A stretch of DNA of 64,000 nucleotides from Komarekiella delphini-convector SJRDD-AB1 (GTDB taxonomy: Bacteria; Cyanobacteriota; Cyanobacteriia; Cyanobacteriales; Nostocaceae): the NCBI RefSeq assembly GCF_014831675.1, contig NZ_VJXY01000034.1:17616-81615 (forward strand), given 5' to 3'. Shown here one piece after another: positions 25,374 through 35,226 of the stretch. The position numbers and the translations under genes were made by a program. The first letter of the stretch is position 1; every line of letters begins with the position of its first letter. The notes under the pieces are model-generated. The model was not told the DNA's origin, did not search any database, and saw only the letters and a list, made by a program, of their open reading frames with translations.

Positions 25374-25607
25374 TCATGCAGCAGCTTGCTCCTTGTTCAA
25401 CAACTGCAACCACTGAACGAGTCTTTGACGCTGAGCATCATTTACCTGAATACTTGCTGAGCGTAGGGCTTGGCGCGGGAAAATTGCCCGTAAGTCAGCC
25501 AGCATTTCCAGCGATTCGCAAGCCTCTAAACACTCGGCAATATAATCAATTGATTCCAGGGTGAGCCATTCCTGAGTCGCCTCAAAGTCGCAAATATGAT
25601 GCTTCAT
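25374..25607 (-). CDS. Small hypothetical protein, helical
   Basis: From ATG at 25607 the product is 77 residues and mostly helical: WLTLESIDYIAECLEACESL, then LADLRAIFPRQALRSA and AQRQRLVQWLQLLNKEQAAA. AGGTGA lies about ten bases before this ATG, favouring it over the in-frame GTG at 25622. No family recognised. Confidence 0.55.
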   Translation of the reverse strand: MKHHICDFEATQEWLTLESIDYIAECLEACESLEMLADLRAIFPRQALRSASIQVNDAQRQRLVQWLQLLNKEQAAA

Positions 25608-25944
25608 AAGGAGTGAAATCACCTTTTAGTTCAATCAAGAGCTTATTTTTTGAATATTTAGACTAAGCGATCGCGATCAAAGTAAACAAAGACAAACCGT
25701 ATTGCCCTCCTTATTTTAGAGCACGAGTGTGGCTTGTGTAGATAGATACCCAAAAATTTTTGGAGGAGAACCCAAATACACAATTTTCCTCTCAGAAAAA
25801 ACCAAGCGGTTGTCTTTTGAACTACCTGGAAGATAAAAAGCTCAAAAATCCAGGTGATCGCACTTAACCAAGCGTATTGCACCCCTGATACCAATTCACG
25901 AAAATCTTGATACATATAGATTTCTTGTAGAGGCACGGCAATGC

Positions 25945-26140
25945 TCATACGTGTTAACTTCAGCTCAAACACTCAATTTACCGTCGTTTTAGATCCCCCA
26001 ACCCCCTTGATAAAGGGGCATTCGATTCTAGTTCCCCCCTTTCCAAGGGGGGTTAGGGGGGATCGAAAATCTCGGTGGTACATCGAAAAATTTTCACTGT
26101 TCTTATCAGACTAGGCTTTTACGTTAAGTTGACACGTATG
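25945..26140. mobile_element. 196-bp miniature element with 8-bp target duplication, inside a palindromic repeat
   Basis: Terminal inverted repeats TCATACGTGTTAACTT (25945-25960) and AAGTTGACACGTATG (26126-26140) are flanked by GGCAATGC on both sides (25937-25944 and 26141-26148). Removing the element and one GGCAATGC restores a palindrome running GTAGAGGCAC...GTGTCCCTAC. The interior (about 25992-26066) is the GATCCCCC...GGGGGATC palindrome shared with two other elements. Confidence 0.85.
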
Positions 26141-26362
26141 GGCAATGCCGTGTCCCTACCAACGTATTTGTATCATTTTTAAAGTTAAATGGTATGACAT
26201 GCTTTATCATGACAAAGCGTCGGATTCAGTACACCCTGAAACTCCAGCAACTAAGCCTGTTTACAGATAATATACTTCGGTACACTCGCAACAGTAGAGC
26301 AGAGACACTGGTGATGAATACTAATGCACTTCAATAGCTAAGGCAACCAAAGAACAAGAATA

Positions 26363-27406
26363 ATGGCTACAAATTTTCATAGCAATTCACAATCCTCAGA
26401 TATCTCAACTCCTATCACTCGTATAGCAAAGCCAAATTCTGAGTTCTACTCTATTTTTTCTGAACAAGAAGTTTTAGGAATAATTAATGCATTGGAAGTT
26501 AGACGAGAAATACCTCTAAAGTACTCTTATAAAGGTAGAGGTGCAAAAATTTGGGATAATTTTTATCTAAAATATATTATTCCTAAATGGTATCGGACAG
26601 CAAGTGTAGAAATTGATTTTTTATCAAATAACTTTGAATACATTAATGGTAATATTCAAAATTGTGAAAAAGTAAATATTATCGATGTAGGCTCAGGAAA
26701 TTCATATCCTGTTAAAAAGTTTATTTATAGACTGCACCAATTGCAAAAAATTAATAAGTATATTGCGTTAGACATTAGTGAAGAATTACTGAATGTATCC
26801 AGAAAAAATTTTAGTAAATGGTTTCCACTAATTGAGTATAAAAGTCAGACAATTGACATAGAAAATAGTTGTATTCCCCAAGATTTGTTAAATGGTAAAA
26901 ATAATACAGCAAATATAATTTTGCACTTAGGTGTAACAATTGGCAATCATCATCATAGAAATAGAGTCCTCAAAAACTTTCGAGATAGCATGAAGAAGAA
27001 TGATTTTTTGGTGTTCACGAACGAAACTGGTTCTAACTCTAAATGGGATGGCAGTGTTAGAGGGGGCTGCAAGTATCATGCAGAAGAAATATATGGATGG
27101 ATTAAAAACAAAATTGGGATTAGATCTGAAGATTGTGAACTTGTAAGAAAGTATGATTTAGAAACAGATAGTGTAGTTGCCAATTTGAAACTCCATCATA
27201 ATTACACTATAAATTTCTGTTCTCAGAGAATAAATAAGAATCTGGAAATTTTTAAAGGTGAAGAGATTACTATTTGGAGACATCATAAGTATGAAATACC
27301 CGAACTTCTCCAAGAAATAGAACAAGCTGGACTAAAACTTGTTCACTATAGTACTGACAAATACTTATCACGGATCATAGTGATTTGTGAAATTGCTGAT
27401 AACTAG
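26363..27406 (+). CDS. EgtD-like (histidine-specific) SAM methyltransferase
   Basis: The 347-residue protein resembles the Methyltransf_33/EgtD family that N-methylates amino-acid alpha-amines. NIIDVGSGNSYPVKKFIYRL near residue 111 is the SAM glycine motif, KYIALDISEELLNVS near residue 133 gives the acidic ribose contact, and ANIILHLGVTIGNHHHRNRV near residue 191 matches the family's L-x-LGxTIGN segment. Substrate is unknown; no EgtB partner gene is adjacent, so ergothioneine synthesis is not implied. The gene is visibly more AT-rich than its neighbours and stands alone beside a miniature element, which suggests horizontal acquisition. Confidence 0.72.
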   Translation: MATNFHSNSQSSDISTPITRIAKPNSEFYSIFSEQEVLGIINALEVRREIPLKYSYKGRGAKIWDNFYLKYIIPKWYRTASVEIDFLSNNFEYINGNIQNCEKVNIIDVGSGNSYPVKKFIYRLHQLQKINKYIALDISEELLNVSRKNFSKWFPLIEYKSQTIDIENSCIPQDLLNGKNNTANIILHLGVTIGNHHHRNRVLKNFRDSMKKNDFLVFTNETGSNSKWDGSVRGGCKYHAEEIYGWIKNKIGIRSEDCELVRKYDLETDSVVANLKLHHNYTINFCSQRINKNLEIFKGEEITIWRHHKYEIPELLQEIEQAGLKLVHYSTDKYLSRIIVICEIADN

Positions 27407-27566
27407 TGGTTTTGAGAAGTTCGTAGTAAGCACTTTAGTGCTTAAAAAATCAATAACTAAAGTCCTTACCCTTCCTTACGGGACGCTGCGCTAACGTTAG
27501 TCGCTCATGGGGGAAACCTCAAGAGCGCGCTAACTCACCACAAACACAATAACCATCAAAATAGAT
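27407..27566. repeat. Dispersed repeat between EgtD-like gene and porin
   Basis: TTCGTAGTAAGCACTTTAGTGCTTA contains the palindrome TAAGCACTTTAGTGCTTA. It is followed by AAAGTCCTTAC and CTTACGGGACGCTGCGC. A related TTCGTAGTTAGCGATTCATC unit with AAAGTCCTTAC lies at about 38687-38755. Confidence 0.6.
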
Positions 27567-29180
27567 TTAGAAATCGAACGTAGTCCGAATCACACCGACA
27601 TACTGCGAATCATTGTTGCTGTCGTTTTCTGGGTTGAGAATTACCCACAAACCAGGAGTCACTGAAATGTTGTCGTTCACTCGCCAGCGATAAAATGCTT
27701 CAATGTGGTAGGAGTTGTCACTTTCTTCACGAACATCACTGTTAGACACACGCGGAGGTAAACCAAAGAGAATTCCCGGCAGATTGCCCTTACCTCCCAC
27801 ATCTGGAAACGACATACCGATCGCCCCAAACCAGACATTGGCATTGTCACCATTGTTTATGAACAGAGAATCTGTTCCACCTCTGCCATTGGAAACGTTG
27901 CTAAAACCAGAGTTCTTGGCAGTTGCCCAAATGTATCCACCCCAAGTGTGGATCTGGAAATGTGGAGAAAAGCGATAATATCCCTGTATACCTAGAATGT
28001 TGTTGGAAGTAGCAATACTGTTGCCAAAAGGAGCGCCTGAAAGGAGGCTACCTGTCCCAGATGTGATATCAATAGAGCCACCGGGGGTGTAGCCATGAGA
28101 GAAAGCAACACCAACAGATCCTTGTTTGCCATAATACGTCAGGTGTGCCAGAGCGTTGTAGCCGCCATCAAATAGCCCGTTTCTCGCCAGTGGAACATTG
28201 GCATTGTTTGCTAAATAACCCAAGGTGAGAACTAAATCATTGGTGATTTTCCAGTTAGCAGCTGCACCACCACCACCCCGCCGGAAAAGGGGACTGTATG
28301 ATCCAAAAAGTGAGGGAACCCCGTTACCATCATCAGCGATCGTTGCAGGAGTTACGGTATCTGTAATATCGGTGTAGCCTATACCCGTAGGCCCAACAAT
28401 AAAGGAAAGAGAATCACTGACTGGGAAGTAGTAACGGATGTGAGGAATAAAAAGTCTATTGCTGCTACCACTATCGAAGTTTAGCCGCGTCATCCCCGTA
28501 CCCGTCGCGGACGCAATTTGGCTTGTACCATTGGAATTTAAGAAGTTCCCGAACTCCAGGCGCACACGTAACAAATCTTTGCCTGTAAAGCTACTCTCAA
28601 AGTTGAGACGGCCGCGATCGGCAAAGTAGATTTGAGATTGATCGCGTTCGCCACCTACTCTACTGCCAAAGGTATCGCTCACCGCAGTAATAATTTGAGC
28701 ATTCAGTCTAGTAGTAGTGGAAAACTGCTGCTCCTCCAGTGTCGCTGCACGTGCCTCCAGCACATCCACCCGCCCACGCAGAGTTGTTAATTCTGCCGCA
28801 AACTCTTCTTGTAACTTTTGCAGGATTGTTAAGTCTTCTTTTTTGACTAAATCATTCGTACCCACAGCAATCAATTCGCTGACTCGATCCATGCAAGCAT
28901 TTAAACCAGCTGCAAACTCGTAACGGCTCAAAGCGCGATTGCCGCGATAGGTGGAGTCAGAATAACCTATAATACAGCCGTAGCGTTCAACCAGTGATTG
29001 TAGTGCTTGGAATGCCCAATCGCTCGGTTTGACATCGGAAAGCTGGGAAACAGAAGTAACTTGTGCTAGCCCGCTGTCATCAGCATCTACTGCACTAGAA
29101 TTATCCTCTGAAGGTGTTGCCCAGACTGCTGGAACTGCCAAAAATAGTAAGAAAAAGCTATGAAAAAGAATTTTGATCAT
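27567..29180 (-). CDS. oprB: OprB-type porin with SLH domain
   Basis: This is an outer-membrane porin of the cyanobacterial SLH-OprB class (537 residues). The order is a signal peptide (residues 1-21, FFLLFLAVPAVWA), an S-layer homology domain at about 45-110 (WAFQALQSLVERYGCIIGY, ALSRYEFAAGLNACMDR), a coiled coil at about 112-155 (LQKLQEEFAAELTTLRGRVD) and a beta-barrel to the terminal Phe of TTFDF. The terminal aromatic is typical for outer-membrane insertion. It closes the galM-glcP-frtCBA series on the same strand. Position in a sugar locus favours carbohydrate passage, as for oprB in Nostoc punctiforme; related porins are annotated for iron uptake. Confidence 0.85.
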   Translation of the reverse strand: MIKILFHSFFLLFLAVPAVWATPSEDNSSAVDADDSGLAQVTSVSQLSDVKPSDWAFQALQSLVERYGCIIGYSDSTYRGNRALSRYEFAAGLNACMDRVSELIAVGTNDLVKKEDLTILQKLQEEFAAELTTLRGRVDVLEARAATLEEQQFSTTTRLNAQIITAVSDTFGSRVGGERDQSQIYFADRGRLNFESSFTGKDLLRVRLEFGNFLNSNGTSQIASATGTGMTRLNFDSGSSNRLFIPHIRYYFPVSDSLSFIVGPTGIGYTDITDTVTPATIADDGNGVPSLFGSYSPLFRRGGGGAAANWKITNDLVLTLGYLANNANVPLARNGLFDGGYNALAHLTYYGKQGSVGVAFSHGYTPGGSIDITSGTGSLLSGAPFGNSIATSNNILGIQGYYRFSPHFQIHTWGGYIWATAKNSGFSNVSNGRGGTDSLFINNGDNANVWFGAIGMSFPDVGGKGNLPGILFGLPPRVSNSDVREESDNSYHIEAFYRWRVNDNISVTPGLWVILNPENDSNNDSQYVGVIRTTFDF

Positions 29181-29645
29181 TGAATTTTAACTTAAAAGGA
29201 ATAGGACATAAGGCAATACAGTTCAGTTAATAATTTCTTCCTCCTCTTTGCGCCCTTCTCTGACGAGATGCTGCGCTTAGCTTGCTTCTTTGCAGGAGTA
29301 CGCTTCCTTGGCGATTAGTTAAAAATTAGACTTCTTGCATAAGTCAAGATTTATTAAATCGAACCACAGATGCACACAGATGAACACCGATATTTATCTG
29401 TGTTTATCTGTGGTTATTTTTGGTTTTATTCGCATTTTTGCAATAAGTCTATTGAATTTGACAAAGAGTTTTAGCCTTAACTCAAGCGTATTGGGGCATA
29501 AGGAATAACACATAGGACATCTGCTTACTCTTATTAATGCCCATGCCTCAATTCGCCATACAAAAAAATTATGCTCTTAGCTTGAAAAATTTTCTCTGGT
29601 AGAAGAAACCCGCCTACAAAACTTTTCGCTTATGGACGTAGTTTT
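29181..29645. other. Spacer with several dispersed repeat fragments
   Basis: No gene. At about 29270-29300 TAGCTTGCTTCTTTGCAGGA repeats the interior of the 14159-14304 element. At about 29365-29425 CACAGATG and GTTTATCTGTGGTTA units resemble the 85-200 repeat. At about 29578-29630 CTTGAAAAATTTTCTCTGG resembles the hypD-hypE spacer. Confidence 0.55.
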
Positions 29646-30728
29646 TTACTGAAACGAAAGTTTGTATTTGGTTGTTGTCTGATATTTTTCGCCAGGATGT
29701 AGTATTACAGACGGGAATGCAGACTCATTGGGGGAATTGGGAAAATGCTGCGTTTCTAAACATACTGCTGCATATTTTTCAATTACTTTGCCGTCATCAG
29801 TTTTAAATGTGCCATCTAGGTTTTTGCCTGAATAAAACTGTATGCCAGGCTGGTCTGTAAATACCTCTAATTTTCTGTCACTTATATCGTCAGTTAATAT
29901 TGCGATCGGGCTGACTAAATCCTCTTTTTTATTCAACACATAATTATGATCATATCCACCAACTTCGTTAATTCTTACACCAATTTTTTCAGGTTGTTTA
30001 AAATCAAAGGGAGTACCTATTACTGATTTTATTTCACCTGTAGGAATACTATTACTATCTGTAGGCGTGTAGCTATCTGCATCAATCATCAGGGTATGAT
30101 TTAAGCTTGTATTGCTGACATCGCCTGTTAAATTAAAATAAGAATGATTGGTCAAATTAATCGGGGTCGATTTATCTGTTTTGGCGTTATATTCAATTCT
30201 TAGTTCGCTATCGTTTGAAAATGTGTAACGAACTGTAACTTCTAGATTGCCAGGATAACCCTCTTCTCCATCCTTACTCAGATAGCTTAGTAGTAATGCA
30301 GGTGTATCGCTATCGATAATTTTTGCATCCCATACTACTTTGTCAAAGCCTTTGTTGCCGCCATGTAGATGATTTTCGCCATTGTTAATAGTTAACGAAT
30401 AGGCTTCTTCACCAATCTTGAATTTTCCTTTTGCAATTCGATTGGCAAAACGACCAATCAAAGCCCCAAAATAGGGTGGTTTTGCTAAGTAGCTTTCTAA
30501 ATGATTATATCCGATGACGATACTTGATTTGTTTTCATTTTTATCTGCTGAAATCCATGCGGTAACAATACCTCCATAATTGGTGATTTTTACTTGCTCG
30601 CCTTTTATGTTAGTAAATGTAAATAGATAAACTGGGCGATTATCTACTTCACCAAAATTCTCTTGAACGATACTAAATTTGGGAGTTGTGTTGTTGATAT
30701 TCTTATCTGATTGATTAGGGTTTGACAT
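29646..30728 (-). CDS. galM: Aldose 1-epimerase (galactose mutarotase)
   Basis: The enzyme interconverts alpha and beta anomers of glucose or galactose. The 360-residue protein shows FGALIGRFANRIAKGKF near residue 92, HLHGGNKGFDKVVWDA near residue 121, TNHSYFNLTG near residue 192 with the catalytic-type His, GYDHNYVL near residue 249, and LETQHFPNSPNE near residue 319 with the catalytic Glu. There is no signal peptide. It lies between the sugar symporter and the porin on the same strand, fitting a role in preparing imported sugar for kinase action. Confidence 0.92.
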   Translation of the reverse strand: MSNPNQSDKNINNTTPKFSIVQENFGEVDNRPVYLFTFTNIKGEQVKITNYGGIVTAWISADKNENKSSIVIGYNHLESYLAKPPYFGALIGRFANRIAKGKFKIGEEAYSLTINNGENHLHGGNKGFDKVVWDAKIIDSDTPALLLSYLSKDGEEGYPGNLEVTVRYTFSNDSELRIEYNAKTDKSTPINLTNHSYFNLTGDVSNTSLNHTLMIDADSYTPTDSNSIPTGEIKSVIGTPFDFKQPEKIGVRINEVGGYDHNYVLNKKEDLVSPIAILTDDISDRKLEVFTDQPGIQFYSGKNLDGTFKTDDGKVIEKYAAVCLETQHFPNSPNESAFPSVILHPGEKYQTTTKYKLSFQ

Positions 30729-30976
30729 GTTTGCCGATGTAGAAATTATTTGGCGTTACTAAATACGAGTATGAGAATCTTAAGCAACGTCTTATAGAGG
30801 AGACGCTGCTTTGTAGCTTGCTTCTACGTTCGTGCAGCGTCCCGTAGGGAAGGGGTACTGTGGACGTACATGCTCAAATTCAGCAATACCTAGTTTTTTA
30901 TTGTGTTCAAATCCTCAATGAAAATCTCTACGTTTTACCTTCTAGTTAATTGGAAGGTAGCTCTAGTTGATGTCAA

Positions 30977-32377
30977 TTACATGTCTTCTAACTCAATTCC
31001 TTTGGTTTCCTTAATAAAAAAGAGAACGAAGAACAAAGAGATGGCTGCCGCAGTTGTATAAAGACCATAGGCAGAACCTAATCCGAAATATTGCAGTATG
31101 GGAGGAAATGTTGTGGAAATGACGAAGTTCGCAACCCATTGCATTGCAGCTGCAACTGAAAGTGCAGCACCTCGAATCTTGTTGTTAAACATTTCTCCTA
31201 ACAGTACCCAGACCACTGGCCCCCAGGAGAAACCGAAGCAAAATACATAGAGGTTGGCTGCTAGGAGAGCTATAATACCCGCTGAGCCGCTCAAGGTGGG
31301 ATTACCAGTAGCATCTAGCTGAGCAGTTCCAAAAATAGCAGCCATCGTTCCCAATGTTAGGGTCATGCCGAGCGACCCTAGGATAAGTAAGGGCTTGCGA
31401 CCAAATTTATCGACGAAGGCGATCGCAATCAGTGTTGTAATAATATTGACGGCTCCTGTAATCACTGTGATTGTTAGAGAACTTTGTTCGGAAAACCCAA
31501 CTGCTCGCCACAAAACGCTGCTGTAGTAGAAGATCACATTAATCCCAACGAATTGCTGGAACACAGATAAACCTATTCCTATCCAAACAATACGAAGGAG
31601 TCCGCCATTTCTACCTAAGAGGTCAGAAAACTTTGGCTCGCGCTCTCGAAGCACTGTTTGCCGAATTTCTTCGATTTTTGCCAGCACGTTTCCGCCCAAA
31701 ATTTTGGTTAGAACGTTCGCAGCTTCAGGCTCCCGTCCTTGAGCAACCAAGTAGCGGGGAGATTCGGGAATCATTAAAGCAGCCATTCCGTAGAGCACCG
31801 CTGGAGGAATTTCCGTCCAAAACATCCAGCGCCAAGCGGCGATTCCAAACAAAAATGGCGACTCTGCTGAACCTGCTGATACGGCGATAAAGTAGTTGCA
31901 TAGCAGTGCAATAAAAATCCCAACCACGATCGCTAATTGTTGGAGAGATCCTAATCTTCCCCGTAAATGAGTGGGAGAACATTCTGCAATGTAAGCTGGC
32001 GCGATAACGCTAGCAGCACCGACTGCAAGCCCACCCAATAGCCGCCAAAAGGTAAAATCCCAAATTCCAAAGGGAAGCCCGGAACCAATGGCACTGATGG
32101 TAAACAACACCGAAGCTGCTACCATTGCCTTGACTCGACCATAACGGTCGGCGATCTTCCCTGCATAAATGGCTCCAACCGCAGACCCCAACAATGCCAA
32201 CGATACAGCAAGACCAATCTGTACACTGTTGGCGTTAAAAGCTTTGGAGATAGCTGTAACCGCGCCGTTGATCACAGCAGTGTCAAAACCGAACAAAAAG
32301 CCCCCAAGGGCGGCAGCACCAGCAATCAAAATGACGTAAAACGTGTTGGATTTACGACGAGTAGTAGTGGAGGACAT
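30977..32377 (-). CDS. glcP: Sugar porter family MFS transporter (glucose/fructose-type symporter)
   Basis: The 466-residue protein has 12 membrane helices and the sugar-porter signatures: GFLFGFDTAVINGA near residue 21, GKIADRYGR near residue 73, PESPRYLVAQGREPEA near residue 204, QQFVGINVIFYYSS near residue 274 and DKFGRKPLL near residue 324. In the cytoplasmic membrane it would import a hexose with protons. The name glcP rests on its place between an frt-type ABC transporter and galM/oprB, as in the Nostoc punctiforme sugar-uptake locus. XylE/GalP-type specificity is also possible. Confidence 0.82.
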   Translation of the reverse strand: MSSTTTRRKSNTFYVILIAGAAALGGFLFGFDTAVINGAVTAISKAFNANSVQIGLAVSLALLGSAVGAIYAGKIADRYGRVKAMVAASVLFTISAIGSGLPFGIWDFTFWRLLGGLAVGAASVIAPAYIAECSPTHLRGRLGSLQQLAIVVGIFIALLCNYFIAVSAGSAESPFLFGIAAWRWMFWTEIPPAVLYGMAALMIPESPRYLVAQGREPEAANVLTKILGGNVLAKIEEIRQTVLREREPKFSDLLGRNGGLLRIVWIGIGLSVFQQFVGINVIFYYSSVLWRAVGFSEQSSLTITVITGAVNIITTLIAIAFVDKFGRKPLLILGSLGMTLTLGTMAAIFGTAQLDATGNPTLSGSAGIIALLAANLYVFCFGFSWGPVVWVLLGEMFNNKIRGAALSVAAAMQWVANFVISTTFPPILQYFGLGSAYGLYTTAAAISLFFVLFFIKETKGIELEDM

Positions 32378-32504
32378 GGCTTCTTATATGTATTGGGCAT
32401 GAGGCATGGGTCATCGTATTAGGTAGGGATTAGTGGATTGAGTATTAGGTTAAGGATTAAAAGAATTCTTTCCCAGTCCCCAATCCCCAGTCCCCAGTCC
32501 TCAA

Positions 32505-33503
32505 TCAACGTCTGGAACGTCTGCGGAGGCGATCAATCATCACCGCGACAATGATTACTAGACCTTTGACGACTAGTTGCCAGAAGTAAGACATGTTTAA
32601 TAGGGTCAAACCATTGTTGAGAACAGCAATGATCAATGCACCTAGAAGGGTTCCGCCAATCGTACCAATACCACCTGTAAAGCTAGTTCCACCAAGAATT
32701 ACAGCAGCGATCGCATCTAATTCGTAACCCTGACCTAACATGCCAGTAGCACTATAAAGACGGCTGGCGCTCATTATTCCTGCTAAACCTGCCAATAATC
32801 CACTAACGCCATAAACAAATAGCAAGACGCGATTTACTTTGATACCAGTTAGTCGTGCTGCCCGGTCGTTACCACCAACAGCGTAGATTTGCACTCCTAA
32901 AACAGTTTGTCTGAGGACAAACCAACTAACTAATACAGTCAGTAGGGCAATGATTACTAGCCAAGGAAGGGGCCCCAAATAGTTATTACCTACCCAAGCA
33001 AAATTAATGTCGCGGTTAATTACCGTTGTGCCATTGGCAACCAAAAAGGCAGCACCCCTCAAAGCAGTGAGTGAACCCAGCGTGACAATAAAAGGCGGTA
33101 CATCCAAAAAGGTGATCAGAGCGCCGTTGACTAAGCCTAAAAGCAATCCTGTGAGTAAACCAGCAGGCACAGCCACCCAACCTAAAGCAGGAAGTAGCGA
33201 TACAAGTACGGCAACTACAGCAGAAACACCCAATATTGACCCAACTGAAAGGTCAATACCTCCAGTCAGAATCACAAACGTCATTCCTGTTGCCAGCACA
33301 ATGTTGATGGATGCTTGGCGCAATATGTTGACGAGGTTGCCGCCTGTGAGAAAGTTGGGAGAAAGGAACGTAAATAAGATGCAGATAATTACTAGGATTG
33401 GTAAAATACCTGCAACCTCAAGCAGAGTGCTGATTGATTTCCGGTTGCGCGATGTTGAATCCTTGCCTAGTCTGTTATTTGCAGGCTTTAACGTATGGCT
33501 CAT
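32505..33503 (-). CDS. frtC: Sugar ABC transporter permease, RbsC/FrtC type
   Basis: The 332-residue integral membrane permease belongs to the ribose-type (BPD_transp_2) class. [20 protein letters not shown] near residue 77 is the hallmark segment, [20 protein letters not shown] lies near residue 135 and [20 protein letters not shown] near residue 267. The ending RLRRRSRR is positively charged. Its ATG overlaps the stop of the ATPase gene by four bases (ATGA), so translation is coupled. With the LacI regulator and glcP nearby, fructose is the likely substrate, by analogy with frtABC of Anabaena variabilis and N. punctiforme; ribose cannot be excluded from sequence. Confidence 0.8.
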   Translation of the reverse strand: MSHTLKPANNRLGKDSTSRNRKSISTLLEVAGILPILVIICILFTFLSPNFLTGGNLVNILRQASINIVLATGMTFVILTGGIDLSVGSILGVSAVVAVLVSLLPALGWVAVPAGLLTGLLLGLVNGALITFLDVPPFIVTLGSLTALRGAAFLVANGTTVINRDINFAWVGNNYLGPLPWLVIIALLTVLVSWFVLRQTVLGVQIYAVGGNDRAARLTGIKVNRVLLFVYGVSGLLAGLAGIMSASRLYSATGMLGQGYELDAIAAVILGGTSFTGGIGTIGGTLLGALIIAVLNNGLTLLNMSYFWQLVVKGLVIIVAVMIDRLRRRSRR

Positions 33504-35053
33504 GATCCTAGTACCTCCGATGCTCCAGTTGCATAGTGCATAATTTTTTCTTGAGTAATTTCTTTACCAGGACTACCATCAAGTTCACCCACCAGTTGTC
33601 CTTCTCGCATCACTAGAACGCGATCGCTCATTCCCACAACCTCTGGTAGTTCGCTGGAAACCATGAGAATGGCAACGCCTTGTGCTGCCAACTCACTCAT
33701 AATTCGGTAAATTTCGCTTTTAGCACCGATATCTACGCCACGTGTCGGCTCATCCAACATTAATACTCTCGGCTTAATAGCTAACCAACGCGCTAGCAGG
33801 AGCTTCTGCTGATTACCACCAGAAAGATCCACTGCTCTGATTTCCAAATTGGCCAGCCGGATATTAAAGTTTTCAACTGCTTGCGTTGCTAGCTGATTAA
33901 CTGAACCCCAATTAACGATGCCAGCTTTTGCATCCTGCTTCAATGTGTTGATAGCAATATTCTTACGGGCACTCATCTCCAAAAATAAACCCTGGTCTTT
34001 GCGGTCTTCTGGGACGTAGCCGATTCCCGCTGCAATGGCATCACTAGGCGAATTAATATCCAATTTTTTACCATTTAGGAATACTTCACCACTTGCCTTG
34101 TGGTCAGCACCAAAAATCAGCCGAGATACCTCCGTACGTCCTGCACCAACTAGCCCCGCTAGAGCAACAATCTCTCCAGCATGAATTTTTAAACTCATCG
34201 GCTCAATCTTGCGTCCGTCGCTGATATTTCTGACTTCCAGCACTACCGGCCCAGGATTCATTTGCCGTTGATGTTCGTAAAAATCCTCCATAGGACGACC
34301 AACCATCATCTGCACCAATCGCTGTGGAGAAATTTCATTGCGTGTGAGACTACCAATGTATTGGCCATCACGCAACACGCTAATTCGGTCAGCCAGGGCA
34401 TATATCTCTTCCATGCGGTGGCTGATGTAGATAATAGCAATGCCATCATTCCGCAGTTTGCGAATTACCTCAAATAAATGCTCAGTCTCGCGATCAGACA
34501 GGGCTGCTGTTGGCTCATCCATCACCAAAACGCGGCTTTTATCCTTCAGCGCCCGCGCAATTTCCACCTGTTGCTGTTCGGCGATCGACAAGTTACCAAC
34601 CACAGTCTGGGCTGTAAAGTTGGCTCCCAGACTTTGAAGCACTTGCTGTGCTTCAGTTTCCATACCTTTACGGTCTAAAAATTGACCTCGCTGCAACTCG
34701 CTACCCATAAAAATATTTTCGGTAACGGTTAAATTGGGCGCAACATTTAGTTCTTGATAAATCAGATTAATACCAGCCTTACGCGCTGTACCCGGATCGG
34801 TAATTTTGACAGGGCTACCATTGATGTAAATCTCGCCTTCATCGGCAATATAAGCCCCTGCCAGGATTTTCATTAATGTGCTTTTGCCTGCGCCGTTCTC
34901 ACCCATCAGGGCGTGAACCTCTCCTGGATAAATCGTCAGATTGACATTTTGCAGAGCAGGTACACCATGAAATCGCTTTCCAATCCCTCGCATTTCTAAT
35001 ACAGGGGTGGTGGTTGGTGTATCAGAAAAAGAAGTTTCAGTAGTTGTTGTCAT
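33500..35053 (-). CDS. frtB: Sugar ABC transporter ATPase with two nucleotide-binding domains, RbsA/FrtB type
   Basis: From ATG at 35053 the product is 517 residues, normal for RbsA-type ATPases. The first domain has the Walker [28 protein letters not shown] and [11 protein letters not shown]. The second has a degenerate Walker A ([18 protein letters not shown]), [15 protein letters not shown] and [16 protein letters not shown], the usual asymmetry of this family. I reject the frame extension to 35233 because it runs through a dispersed repeat (35085-35117) and an unrelated spacer; AGGAT precedes the chosen ATG. It lies between the binding-protein gene and the permease gene. Confidence 0.88.
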   Translation of the reverse strand: MTTTTETSFSDTPTTTPVLEMRGIGKRFHGVPALQNVNLTIYPGEVHALMGENGAGKSTLMKILAGAYIADEGEIYINGSPVKITDPGTARKAGINLIYQELNVAPNLTVTENIFMGSELQRGQFLDRKGMETEAQQVLQSLGANFTAQTVVGNLSIAEQQQVEIARALKDKSRVLVMDEPTAALSDRETEHLFEVIRKLRNDGIAIIYISHRMEEIYALADRISVLRDGQYIGSLTRNEISPQRLVQMMVGRPMEDFYEHQRQMNPGPVVLEVRNISDGRKIEPMSLKIHAGEIVALAGLVGAGRTEVSRLIFGADHKASGEVFLNGKKLDINSPSDAIAAGIGYVPEDRKDQGLFLEMSARKNIAINTLKQDAKAGIVNWGSVNQLATQAVENFNIRLANLEIRAVDLSGGNQQKLLLARWLAIKPRVLMLDEPTRGVDIGAKSEIYRIMSELAAQGVAILMVSSELPEVVGMSDRVLVMREGQLVGELDGSPGKEITQEKIMHYATGASEVLGS

Positions 35054-35084
35054 AAGCGAATCCTGTAAAAAAATTGAGTCAAGA

Positions 35085-35117
35085 GTAGAGACGCGATTAA
35101 TCGCGTCTGTACAAGGG
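35085..35117. repeat. GTAGAGACGCGATTAATCGCGTCTGTACAAGGG-family repeat between frtA and frtB
   Basis: A 33-bp repeat with palindromic core ACGCGATTAATCGCGT, directly upstream of frtB within the transcribed frtA-frtB spacer. A hairpin here could adjust frtA relative to frtB mRNA levels; that is inference. Confidence 0.85.
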
Positions 35118-35226
35118 TTAAGGGTCAAGATAAGTAATTTATTCTCCTCTGCCCCGGTTGCTGAGCGCAGTTGTTGGCGCAGCCTCTCGTAGAGAAGCAC
35201 TGCTTCTTCATTTCCCCAATCGCTAC

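Noticed and set aside
25658-25972. 104-codon minus-strand frame with hydrophobic stretches
   Set aside because: Its beginning lies inside a miniature element and the sequence shows no family pattern or ribosome binding site.
26363-27406. Ergothioneine biosynthesis
   Set aside because: No EgtB-type gene is adjacent, so the pathway cannot be claimed from the methyltransferase alone.
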